From Pseudomonas grandcourensis (lineage in GTDB: Bacteria; Pseudomonadota; Gammaproteobacteria; Pseudomonadales; Pseudomonadaceae), in NCBI RefSeq assembly GCF_039909015.1, contig NZ_CP150919.1, positions 5,990,501 to 6,054,500 on the forward strand: a stretch of DNA of 64,000 nucleotides. The letters run 5' to 3'. This document shows positions 1-7,493 of the stretch, one piece after another. Under the pieces are notes generated by a model. That model did no database searches. It was not told the origin of the DNA and worked only from the letters and a program-made list of their open reading frames with translations. Made by a program: the position numbers and the translations under genes. Numbering within the stretch: the first letter of the stretch is position 1; every line of letters begins with the position of its first letter.

Positions 1-102
1 AGCGAACTGGGCCGCAGCTTCCCGCTGGACGATCCACGCCTGATCCAGAGCAAAGGCAGCGCACAGCAACTGGCGATGTTCGGCCTGCAACCCGCAGCGT
101 AA
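1..102 (+). CDS. 3' end of an unidentified protein (partial)
   Basis: The first 102 bases read open in frame 1 for 33 codons and stop with TAA just before fieF. Only this C-terminal tail is present and I do not recognise the family. The tail holds a QLAMF string close to its end, which faintly resembles the QLxLF sliding-clamp-binding motif of some DNA repair enzymes; this is only a resemblance. The codon use is GC-rich like the neighbours, so a real gene running in from the left is likely. Confidence 0.6.
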   Translation, partial: SELGRSFPLDDPRLIQSKGSAQQLAMFGLQPAA

Positions 103-134
103 TCCCTACGCGCGAAAGGACTCTTCAAGGAACG

Positions 135-1040
135 ATGGCCTCTATGACCTCCAGCTCCGAACACGCCCGCCTGCTGCGGCTGGCGACCCGTGCCTCGGTG
201 GCGGTGGCGTGCACATTGATTGTCGCCAAAGCCATCGCCTGGTGGCTGAGCGGCTCGGTGAGCATGCTCGCCGGGCTCACCGACTCGACACTCGACGGCG
301 TCACGTCATTGCTCAACCTGCTGGCGGTGCATTACGCCCTGCGCCCCGCCGACAATGATCATCGCTACGGGCACGGCAAGGCCGAATCGTTGGCTGGCAT
401 GGCCCAGGCGTTGTTCATTGGTGGCAGTGCGGTGCTGATCGCGTTGCAGGCCTATGAGCGGCTCAAACATCCCGAACCGGTCGGCGCGCCGTGGATCAGT
501 ATCGGCGTGATTGTGTTCTCCCTCGCGTTGACCCTGGCGTTGTTGATGTTTCAACATCGGGTGGTCAAGGCCACCGGCTCCAACGCGGTGCGCGCCGACT
601 CCCTGCACTACCGCTCGGACCTGCTGCTCAACGGCAGCATTCTGATCGCGCTGGTGTTGGCCGGGTTTGGGCTGCACCAGGTCGACCCCTGGTTCGGTCT
701 GGGAATCGCTGCCTACATTCTGTGGAGCGCGGTGCAGATCGCCCGGGAGAGCTTTGCAGTGTTGATGGATGAAGAGCTGCCGCCGGAGGTCAGCCAGCAC
801 ATGCTGGAATTGGCGTGCAGTGTGCCTGGCGTATTGGGTGCCCATGACCTGCGCACGCGGATCTCCGGCAATCAATGGTTTGTGCAGTTGCATCTGGAGC
901 TGCCGGGGGAACTGACGCTATCCGTTGCCCACGGCATCAGCGATCAGGCGGCCGCGGCGATTCACACCGCCTACCCGCGGGCCGAAGTGCTGGTGCACGC
1001 CGATCCGCAGGAAGTGGTGAAAGCCGCCCTGGATCAGTAA
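135..1040 (+). CDS. fieF: Cation diffusion facilitator FieF-type metal exporter
   Basis: This is a 301-residue inner-membrane protein of the cation diffusion facilitator family, which exports Fe2+/Zn2+ in exchange for protons. The membrane zinc site is visible: D50 and D54 in helix 2 (LTDSTLDG) and H158 and D162 in helix 5 (HYRSD). A RYGHGKAE segment (residues 77-84) also fits the family, and a cytoplasmic regulatory domain follows from about residue 210. ATG 135 is preceded by AAGG at 127-130. The length is normal for FieF. Its 3' end overlaps the convergent gene by 7 bp. Metal specificity within the family cannot be decided from sequence alone. Confidence 0.93.
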   Translation: MASMTSSSEHARLLRLATRASVAVACTLIVAKAIAWWLSGSVSMLAGLTDSTLDGVTSLLNLLAVHYALRPADNDHRYGHGKAESLAGMAQALFIGGSAVLIALQAYERLKHPEPVGAPWISIGVIVFSLALTLALLMFQHRVVKATGSNAVRADSLHYRSDLLLNGSILIALVLAGFGLHQVDPWFGLGIAAYILWSAVQIARESFAVLMDEELPPEVSQHMLELACSVPGVLGAHDLRTRISGNQWFVQLHLELPGELTLSVAHGISDQAAAAIHTAYPRAEVLVHADPQEVVKAALDQ

Positions 1041-2077
1041 GTCACCTGATAACCGCGACTGCTCAGGCAGTTGCCCTGGGCCTGTCGGTAGGCTTGCACC
1101 ACTGACGGGTCTGGCTGGTAGGTGGCGGTTCGTGGATCGAAACCACTCTGCTGCACCGCGTATTGATAACACTCGTAACCGTCCCGACTGACCTGCTCCG
1201 GCGACTGACCGTTGGCTGGATAGGCCTCCACGTCATAACCATTGTTGCCGGCGGGAGGTTGCGATTGGCCAACCGGCGGTTCGACCACGACGTAGTCCTG
1301 AGTGCTTTCCTGATAGGCGTAATACGAACCGGCCGCGAGGAACAGCAATGCCCCGCCGATCCACACTTGCTCGGCGTAATCGGGCAAGTATCTGACGCGA
1401 ATCCCGCGCGGTGGCTCTACCACCTCATAGCGCGGGCCCAGCGGGCGATACCAGTAGCCACCGGAATAGTAGTAATCCATCCCACGGTAAGGCACGCGGA
1501 AGTTGCGCTCGGGGAAGCGGTCGATCACCTGGCCGGGGCGATACCTGGGGCCTGACCCCCAACCGTTACCATGGCCATTCGGGCGCCCCTGCCCGTGATT
1601 GTCATAGGACGGTGCGCCTGTGTAGCCATTCCAGTGCTGGTTGTAATCGTTGCGACGCGGCTGATCCTGATAGTAGCCACGCTGCGGCTGCTGGGTCTGG
1701 CGCACGGTGTCGGGCCGGGGCTGGATTGGCATGTCAGTGGCCGGCATCTGCGGCGGAGGTGGCGGCGAGCGCACCCGGCTGTTGAAATCCGGCGCTGGAC
1801 GGTTCTGCCACTGGCCATTGTCCTGATGCTGATTCTGGCCGTTGTGCTCGTACTGGCGATTGTCGTTGTTCTGCGCCCGGGGCTGATTCTGCTGCTGGCC
1901 GTTTTGCGGATGCGGCTGGTTGCTGCCACCATGGCCCTGGTTATCGCCCTGATGCCCACCCTGGCCGTGTTGCTCGCCATCATGGCCACGGTTTTGCGGT
2001 TCATCGGCCATCGTTTGCGCGGTGACACTGACACATAGCAAACCAACGCCGGCCAAACGCCAGATGCGCGATTTCAT
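1034..2077 (-). CDS. Exported Q/H/N/G-rich protein, DUF6515-like
   Basis: A 347-residue secreted or periplasmic protein of unknown function. I place the start at ATG 2077 (MKSRIWRL), which has GAGGA 8 nt upstream; an in-frame ATG at 2089 has none. The N terminus is a clear signal peptide with probable cleavage after TMA (about residue 25). A long low-complexity part rich in Gln, His, Asn and Gly follows (to about residue 160), then a compact C-terminal half with many Tyr, Pro and Arg residues, a short hydrophobic stretch and a last part with two Cys. This layout matches what I recall of DUF6515 proteins of pseudomonads. The His-rich stretch could bind metal, and the gene is convergent with the metal exporter, but that link is speculation. 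Confidence 0.8.
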   Translation of the reverse strand: MKSRIWRLAGVGLLCVSVTAQTMADEPQNRGHDGEQHGQGGHQGDNQGHGGSNQPHPQNGQQQNQPRAQNNDNRQYEHNGQNQHQDNGQWQNRPAPDFNSRVRSPPPPPQMPATDMPIQPRPDTVRQTQQPQRGYYQDQPRRNDYNQHWNGYTGAPSYDNHGQGRPNGHGNGWGSGPRYRPGQVIDRFPERNFRVPYRGMDYYYSGGYWYRPLGPRYEVVEPPRGIRVRYLPDYAEQVWIGGALLFLAAGSYYAYQESTQDYVVVEPPVGQSQPPAGNNGYDVEAYPANGQSPEQVSRDGYECYQYAVQQSGFDPRTATYQPDPSVVQAYRQAQGNCLSSRGYQVTY

Positions 2078-2198
2078 GCTTTTCCTCATTGCGGGTAAGG
2101 GCCTGTACATAAGACTGGGAAAGCAGTGGCCGGTTCTGCGACAGGTTATCAGTCACGCAACTTATTTATTGAGGGTCGGGGGGCAAATTGCGCACAAG

Positions 2199-2227
2199 AA
2201 AAAGGGGAGACCCGTCGGCCTCCCCTT
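2199..2227 (-). terminator. Intrinsic-terminator-like hairpin reading leftward
   Basis: AAGGGGAG (2202-2209) pairs with CTCCCCTT (2220-2227). On the minus strand the stem is followed by a run of five T (2199-2203). No annotated minus-strand gene lies directly upstream, so it may end an unannotated transcript. Confidence 0.5.
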
Positions 2228-2453
2228 AGAGAACTTCGTCCTGGCTCGACGCTTGTGGCGCCGGCTCACCTCACGCCGTCTTCTGGACAGTGTGTAGCTC
2301 GGGGGCCGGCACATCCCCGGTGGGGGTGGCGACCGCGGCGGGCCTGATTCGGCGAGCCGCACTGGACTGTTTGTCCGAGCAGTGATTCTGGTGATAAGAA
2401 TAGGCCGGGGGCACCGGCAGAGGATTGCGAAGATTGCTGAATTAAACATCACT

Positions 2454-2480
2454 TGCGCAATTTTTAACCCAGGATACATA
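2454..2480 (+). promoter_or_regulatory. Probable sigma-70 promoter of the Lrp-family gene
   Basis: TTGCGC (2454-2459) lies 16-18 bp before TACATAAT (about 2476-2482), which gives a reasonable -35/-10 pair about 35 bp before the start codon. It sits between the two arms of the ATTGCGAAG/CTTCGCAAT inverted repeat, as expected for an autoregulated Lrp/AsnC gene. This is inference from the sequence only. Confidence 0.4.
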
Positions 2481-2514
2481 ATCCTTCGCAATAGTTACGA
2501 CAAAGGACCGTTTG

Positions 2515-2994
2515 ATGAGCAAGCTCGACCGTTACGACCTGAGTATTCTGGCGGAATTGCAGCGCGACGCACGCATCTCCAACCAGGAGCTGGCCGAGCG
2601 CATCGGCCTGTCGCCTTCGCCGTGCTCGCGACGGGTCAAGCAACTGGAAGACGACGGCTACATTTCCCGCCAGGTCGCCCTGCTCGACCGCAAGATGCTC
2701 GGCCTGAGCCTGACCGCTTACGTGCTGATCGGCATGGACCGTCATACGCCGGAGCGTTTCGAGAACTTTGAACAGGCCATTCGCACCTTGCCGCAAGTAC
2801 TGGAATGCAGCCTGGTGACCGGGATGGATGCCGACTATCAACTCAAGGTCGTGGTGCCGGACATGGATCACTACCAGAAACTGCTGCTGGGGCATCTGAC
2901 GCGGATTGAAGGGGTGACCAGCGTGCGGTCGAGTTTTGTGTTGAACCAGGTGTTGAATAGCACCGAACTGCCTTTGACTCATCTGCGTAGCTGA
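2515..2994 (+). CDS. Lrp/AsnC-family transcriptional regulator
   Basis: A 159-residue DNA-binding regulator that senses an amino acid or related ligand. The N-terminal winged helix-turn-helix is typical: LDRYDLSILAELQRDARISN, then ELAERIGLSPSPCSRRVKQL (about residues 24-43). The C-terminal RAM ligand-binding and oligomerisation domain covers residues 65-150, with the usual VTGMDADYQLKVV motif. ATG 2515 is chosen because AAAGGA (2502-2507) lies 7 nt upstream. The gene stands alone, so its ligand and targets cannot be told from context. A long-range inverted repeat in its leader suggests autoregulation. Confidence 0.92.
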   Translation: MSKLDRYDLSILAELQRDARISNQELAERIGLSPSPCSRRVKQLEDDGYISRQVALLDRKMLGLSLTAYVLIGMDRHTPERFENFEQAIRTLPQVLECSLVTGMDADYQLKVVVPDMDHYQKLLLGHLTRIEGVTSVRSSFVLNQVLNSTELPLTHLRS

Positions 2995-3014
2995 TAGAGG
3001 GTTGAAGGGCTGAC

Positions 3015-3147
3015 TGTGGCGAGGGAGCTTGCTCCCGCTCGGCTGCGAAGCAGTCGCAAACCCGACACATGCAGTGTGCCAGAGGTAACTCGATTACAGA
3101 TTTCAGGGCTGCTGCGCACCCCAACGGGGGCAAGCCCCCTCGCCACA
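3015..3147. repeat. REP-type inverted pair, family A (GTGGCGAGGG)
   Basis: A GTGGCGAGGGAGCTTGCTCCC palindrome on the left and its inverted counterpart GGGGGCAAGCCCCCTCGCCAC on the right enclose about 85 bp of less conserved sequence. The same element recurs at 10090, 13743 and 48025, always between genes. Confidence 0.85.
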
Positions 3148-3241
3148 GGTGCGACACACCGACGCAGGTCAATACAGCGCGAACCCGCGCAGGCGTATAC
3201 TCCCCGCGCCCTTTTAGCCACGCCCGCGCTGGAGATGTTCG

Positions 3242-3451
3242 ATGGATCCTGCCGTTTTCGAAGAGTGGATGATGACCGGACTGGTCAGCATCCTGATCAT
3301 TTTCATGGGTTTCATCGTCTGGGATCTGGCGAAGAAGTCCAAAGCCGGGCGCTTTGGCTCGTTCATTCTGTTCTTCGTGCTGGGCCTGGGCGTGGCGGCG
3401 TTCGTGATCAAGAGCGTGGTGATCGGCCTGATCGAATCCGGCACGTTATAA
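3242..3451 (+). CDS. Small membrane protein, DUF2788 family
   Basis: A 69-residue protein with two predicted transmembrane helices (about residues 12-30 and 38-62). Between them is a short charged loop, [13 protein letters not shown]. Composition and size match the DUF2788 family as I remember it from pseudomonads, where no function is established. GGAG (3231-3234) stands 7 nt before ATG 3242, supporting the start. It ends 6 bp inside the convergent rluE gene. Confidence 0.85.
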   Translation: MDPAVFEEWMMTGLVSILIIFMGFIVWDLAKKSKAGRFGSFILFFVLGLGVAAFVIKSVVIGLIESGTL

Positions 3452-4081
3452 GCGCGCCGGCACTTCTTTCCACTGGCCCTGATCGAGCCCTTCGATCGTC
3501 CAGTCGCCGATCCTGACCCGCACCAGGCGCAAGGTCGGCAACCCGACCGCCGCAGTCATGCGCCGCACCTGCCGATTGCGACCTTCGCGAATCACCAACT
3601 CAAGCCAGCTGGTCGGCACGCTTTTACGAAAGCGCACCGGCGGATTGCGTGGCCACAACTCGGGCTCGTCCAGTTGCCGCGCCTCGGCGGGCAGGGTCAT
3701 GCCGTCATTCAATTCGACGCCGTCGCGCAAGCGTTGCAACTGCTCGGCGTCCGGCTCGCCCTCGACCTGTACCCAATAGGTCTTGGCCAGTTTGTGTTTC
3801 GGGTCGGCGATCCGCGCCTGTAGCTGGCCGTCGTTGGTCAGCAATAACAAGCCTTCGCTGTCCCGGTCCAGCCGTCCGGCCGGATAGATTCCCGGTACAT
3901 CGATGTAATCCTTGAGGGTCGCGCGCCCTTCGCCGTCGCTGAATTGCGTCAGCACATCGAAAGGTTTGTTGAACAGGATCAACTTCGGCTCGGCCGGTGG
4001 TGCCTTGGCAACACGACGCGGGGCTGAAGGTGAAGGTTTCGCGCCAGGGCGGCGAGAAACGGGGCGTTGAGGACGGGACAT
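3446..4081 (-). CDS. rluE: 23S rRNA pseudouridine synthase, RluE-type
   Basis: A 211-residue member of the RsuA/RluB/RluE family, which isomerises a uridine of 23S rRNA (U2457 in E. coli for RluE) to pseudouridine. The catalytic motif [17 protein letters not shown] is at residues 69-85 with catalytic Asp72. A family signature [13 protein letters not shown] lies near the C terminus. A basic Pro/Ala-rich N-terminal tail of about 30 residues precedes the domain, and the S4 domain found in RsuA and RluB is absent, as in RluE. The assignment to RluE rather than another small-subfamily member rests on length and this architecture. Confidence 0.88.
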   Translation of the reverse strand: MSRPQRPVSRRPGAKPSPSAPRRVAKAPPAEPKLILFNKPFDVLTQFSDGEGRATLKDYIDVPGIYPAGRLDRDSEGLLLLTNDGQLQARIADPKHKLAKTYWVQVEGEPDAEQLQRLRDGVELNDGMTLPAEARQLDEPELWPRNPPVRFRKSVPTSWLELVIREGRNRQVRRMTAAVGLPTLRLVRVRIGDWTIEGLDQGQWKEVPARL

Positions 4082-4152
4082 GGCGAAGAGAACATCTAAC
4101 GGTCAGGGCTGCTAATGCTAGTGCCCTGACCGTCAAATGACCATGACAACTG

Positions 4153-5616
4153 TTAGCGGAACGGCGGCTCGTCGAAGCTGCGCAGTTTGCGCGAGTGCAG
4201 CGAGTTGAGTTCGGTGCGCAACAGATCCACCGCCTCGATACCGATCTTCAGGTGCTGGCTGACCGCGCGTTCATAGAAGGCGTTGGCCGAGCCCGGCAGC
4301 TTGATTTCGCTGTGCAGCGGCTTGTCCGAGACGCACAGCAACGTGCCGTACGGCACCCGCAAGCGATAACCCTGCGCGGCAATCGTGCCGCTTTCCATGT
4401 CCACCGCCACGGCACGGGACAGGTTGATCAGCGGCCGTTCCTGGGCCCAGCGCAGCTCCCAGTTACGGTCGTCGTAGGTCAGCACGGTGCCGGTACGCAG
4501 GCGTTTCTTCAGTTCGTCGCCCTTCTCGCCGGTGACGTTGGCCGCCGCTTGCTGAAGCGCGAGTTGCACTTCGGCCAACGCCGGAATCGGAATGTTCGGC
4601 GGCACCACCCGGTCGAGAATCCCGTCGCGACGCATGTAGGCGTGGGCCAGCACGTAATCGCCAATGGTCTGCGACTGACGCAGGCCGCCGCAGTGACCGA
4701 TCATCAGCCAGCAATGCGGGCGCAGCACGGCCAGGTGGTCGGTGATGTTCTTGGCGTTGGACGGGCCGACACCGATGTTGACCAGGGTCACGCCGTGACC
4801 ATCGCTGGCGATCAGGTGATAGGCCGGCATCTGGTAGCGGTGCCAGACCACACCGGCAGCAATTGCCGCGGCTTCGTCGTGGTCCATGCTCTTGTCGATG
4901 ATCACGTTGCCCGGCAGCACCATGCGCACGAAACGCGGATCGCTGCGCAGTTGCTCCAGGCCATGGACGATGAACTGGTCGACGTAACGGTGATAGTTAG
5001 TCAGCAGAATCCACGGCTGCACATGCCGCCAGTCGCTGCCGGTGTAATGCACCAGTCGGCGCAGGGAGAAATCCACCCGCGCAGCATCGAACAGGGCCAG
5101 AGGCAGCGGATCGGTGTTTTCCCAATCGTACAAACCGTCGGCAATGCCGTCGGTCGCGGCCGACAGGTCAGTGCTCGGGAACACTCGCGCCAGCACGGCG
5201 GCGGTGACGCCGGAACCCGCCAGTTCATCGCCCTGCTCGACCACATACGGATACGGGATGTTCTGCTGGCTGACACCGACTTCCACGGTCACGGTGAAGT
5301 CGTGCATCAGTGGAACGAGCTGTTCCAGCAGGTATTTACGGAAAGCCGAGGGATGGGTGACGGTGACGCTGTAGGTGCCCGGCAGTTGGACCTTGGCGTA
5401 GGCACGGGTGGTCTGCGGAACTTCGCCCTGGCAAAGGTAGGTCAGGCGCAGTTCGGGATAACGGAACTGCGCTCGCTGTTCGGCGTCCGGCTCAACGCGG
5501 TCCTTGAGGTAGCGCTTGAGCGCCTGGCTCAGCGCGGTGGTTGCACGATTGTGCAAGAGTGCAAGCCGATCCACGGCTTGCTCGGCGGTTTGAACGACAA
5601 TAAAAGCTTCGGTCAC
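4153..5616 (-). CDS. amn: AMP nucleosidase
   Basis: Hydrolyses AMP to adenine and ribose 5-phosphate, regulating the adenylate pool. Family features are the N-terminal regulatory domain (to about residue 170) and a C-terminal nucleoside-phosphorylase fold with LVNIGVGPSNAKNITDHLAV, WLMIGHCGGLR and VDMESGTIAAQGY. I take GTG 5616 (VTEAFIVV) as start because AGGA (5625-5628) lies 8 nt upstream, giving 487 residues, very close to the 484 of E. coli Amn. ATG codons at 5625 and 5652 are alternatives. A REP-like inverted pair follows just upstream of the gene. Confidence 0.92.
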   Translation of the reverse strand: MTEAFIVVQTAEQAVDRLALLHNRATTALSQALKRYLKDRVEPDAEQRAQFRYPELRLTYLCQGEVPQTTRAYAKVQLPGTYSVTVTHPSAFRKYLLEQLVPLMHDFTVTVEVGVSQQNIPYPYVVEQGDELAGSGVTAAVLARVFPSTDLSAATDGIADGLYDWENTDPLPLALFDAARVDFSLRRLVHYTGSDWRHVQPWILLTNYHRYVDQFIVHGLEQLRSDPRFVRMVLPGNVIIDKSMDHDEAAAIAAGVVWHRYQMPAYHLIASDGHGVTLVNIGVGPSNAKNITDHLAVLRPHCWLMIGHCGGLRQSQTIGDYVLAHAYMRRDGILDRVVPPNIPIPALAEVQLALQQAAANVTGEKGDELKKRLRTGTVLTYDDRNWELRWAQERPLINLSRAVAVDMESGTIAAQGYRLRVPYGTLLCVSDKPLHSEIKLPGSANAFYERAVSQHLKIGIEAVDLLRTELNSLHSRKLRSFDEPPFR

Positions 5617-5690
5617 GATCAGCATCCTGTGTTCTGACTTGCAGACCTTCATCTTGCCTGCATCGTCGCCTCACGGGAACAGCCAAAAAA

Positions 5691-5761
5691 GATCGCAGCC
5701 TGCGGCAGCTCCTACAAGGGCTCGTCGTGCACCCGTAGGAGCTGCCGAAGGCTGCGATCTT
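5691..5761. repeat. REP-type inverted pair, family C (GATCGCAGCC)
   Basis: GATCGCAGCCTGCGGCAGCT CCTAC on the left is mirrored by GTAGGAGCTGCCGAAGGCTGCGATC on the right, forming a long hairpin. It lies between the end of the acyl-CoA dehydrogenase-like gene and the start of amn. The same family occurs at 19793, 27392 and, degenerate, 42410. Confidence 0.85.
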
Positions 5762-5769
5762 CTAACCAA

Positions 5770-7419
5770 TCAGAAGCCTTGTGGAGTCGAGCGGGCGACA
5801 ATGGCTTCCACGTCCAGGCCGCGCGGCAATGCGCCATACACTCGGCCGCCGCCATCCAGTCGACTGGCAATAAACGCATCACTGACCACCGCATTCCCGG
5901 CTTCCAGCAACAACTTGGCCTGCAACCCCAGGGCAATGTCTTCCGTCAGTTGGCGGGCACGGTACTGAATGTCGCCGGTGTCCTTGAAGGCCGCCTGCAA
6001 TTGATTGATGTGCGCCGCCAGGCGCTTGTCGCCATGGCCATCGCCCAACTCGCTGAACAGCGCATCGAGCACACCCGGCTCTTTCGACAGCGCTCGCAGT
6101 ACATCAAGGCACTGCACGTTGCCGGAACCTTCCCATGTCGAATTCACCGGTGCCTCGCGGTAAAGCCGCGGCAGGATGCTGTCTTCGACATAACCTGCGC
6201 CGCCCATGCATTCGGCCGCTTCGTTGATCATGGCCGGCGCCCGCTTGCAGATCCAGTACTTGCCCACCGCCGTCACCAGCCGGGCGAATTTGGCTTCCTG
6301 CGAATCATCCAGATGATCCAGCGCCCGGCCCATGCGCAGGCTCAAGGCCAGGGCGGCTTCGCTTTCCAGGGCCAGATCCGCCAGCACGTTCTGCATCAAC
6401 GGCTGTTCGCTGAGCAGCTTGCCGCCAACCGAACGGTGAGCGCAGTGATGGCTGGCCTGGGTCAGCGCCTGACGCATCAGCGAACTGGAACCGACCATGC
6501 AATCGAAACGGGTCATGGCGACCATCTCGATGATCGTCGGAACGCCACGCCCCTCTTCACCGACCATCCACGCCAGTGCGCCACGGAACTCCACTTCGCT
6601 GGAAGCGTTGGAGCAATTGCCGAGCTTGTTCTTCAGGCGCTGGATATAGAATTGATTGCGCGTGTCGTCCGGACGATGGCGCGGCAGCAGGAAACAGGTC
6701 AGGCCCTTGTCGGTCTGCGCCAGGGTCAGGAAGGCGTCGCACATCGGCGCCGAGCAAAACCACTTGTGCCCCACCAGTTCATAGGCCTGTCCCGGACCGC
6801 TGGCACCGACCGGATACGCCTTGGTGGTATTGGCCCGCACATCGGTGCCGCCCTGCTTCTCGGTCATGGCCATGCCGATGGTGACCCCGGCCTTGTGGGC
6901 CATGCCGACATTGCGCGGGTCGTATTCGGTGGCGAGGATTTTCGGTAACCACTTTTCCGCCAGGTCCGGTTGCAAACGCATGGCCGGCACACTGGCGAAG
7001 GTCATGGTCAGCGGGCAGCCGCTGCCGGCTTCGGCCTGACTGTGCAAGTAAGTCATGGAAGCGCGGGCCACATGGGCGCCGGACTGCGGATGAGCCCAGG
7101 GCAATGAGGTCAAACCATGCTCAACCGCCGTGCGCATCAATTGGTGATAGGCCGGGTGAAATTCCACCAGATCGATGCGATGACCGAACCGGTCATGGCT
7201 GTTGAACACCGGCTTGTTCTGATTGGCGAGGAACCCGGCTTCCATCAACGGGCCACCGGCCAGCGCGCCGTAGGCGTCGATCCGCGATTCGGCCCAACCG
7301 GCCCCGAACCGCCGCGACCATTCCTGCAACGGCAAGTCGATGCGGTACAGGTTGGCGCCGTCCAGTGACGGTGGCTGGTTGGTGACTTCGTGGGTTTCGG
7401 CGAACTGATGCAGGTTCAT
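5770..7419 (-). CDS. AidB-like acyl-CoA dehydrogenase family flavoprotein
   Basis: A 549-residue FAD protein of the acyl-CoA dehydrogenase superfamily. Length and the internal motif AMTEKQGGTDVRANTT place it with AidB, the E. coli adaptive-response protein, rather than with the ~380-residue fatty-acid enzymes. The conserved C-terminal stretch has WICKRAPAMINEAAECMGG and EAPVNSTWEGSGNVQCLD. ATG 7419 (MNLHQF) is preferred because AGGAG lies 7 nt upstream; the frame extends to 7443. The substrate is unknown. AidB itself binds DNA and has weak isovaleryl-CoA dehydrogenase activity. It stands alone, next to the kinase gene ladS. Confidence 0.85.
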   Translation of the reverse strand: MNLHQFAETHEVTNQPPSLDGANLYRIDLPLQEWSRRFGAGWAESRIDAYGALAGGPLMEAGFLANQNKPVFNSHDRFGHRIDLVEFHPAYHQLMRTAVEHGLTSLPWAHPQSGAHVARASMTYLHSQAEAGSGCPLTMTFASVPAMRLQPDLAEKWLPKILATEYDPRNVGMAHKAGVTIGMAMTEKQGGTDVRANTTKAYPVGASGPGQAYELVGHKWFCSAPMCDAFLTLAQTDKGLTCFLLPRHRPDDTRNQFYIQRLKNKLGNCSNASSEVEFRGALAWMVGEEGRGVPTIIEMVAMTRFDCMVGSSSLMRQALTQASHHCAHRSVGGKLLSEQPLMQNVLADLALESEAALALSLRMGRALDHLDDSQEAKFARLVTAVGKYWICKRAPAMINEAAECMGGAGYVEDSILPRLYREAPVNSTWEGSGNVQCLDVLRALSKEPGVLDALFSELGDGHGDKRLAAHINQLQAAFKDTGDIQYRARQLTEDIALGLQAKLLLEAGNAVVSDAFIASRLDGGGRVYGALPRGLDVEAIVARSTPQGF

Positions 7420-7493
7420 GACAGGGCTCCTTTGGTTGGCCAAGGGACTTCAGTTAAGCACCGCCCCTCGGCCGATCAAAGTGTCATATGCGC

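Larger units (their letters stand above)
2078..2514. other. 437-bp gap with no confident gene
   Basis: No convincing reading frame is seen. The longest open frame on the minus strand (2162-2491) is Arg/Pro-rich and reads like shadow coding. The gap holds a hairpin with a T-run oriented leftward (2199-2227) and a probable promoter region for the Lrp gene. It also contains a long-range inverted repeat, ATTGCGAAG at 2424-2432 and CTTCGCAAT at 2484-2492, which could be an operator. Confidence 0.5.

Noticed and set aside
2162..2491. 109-codon minus-strand frame before the Lrp gene
   Set aside because: It is Arg/Pro/Ser-rich with no ribosome site and no recognisable family. A small RNA explains the terminator better than a protein.
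4195..5637. 480-codon open frame on the plus strand
   Set aside because: It lies entirely opposite amn, which has clear family motifs. The translation is Arg/Gln/His-rich without recognisable domains, as expected for antisense shadow coding in GC-rich DNA.
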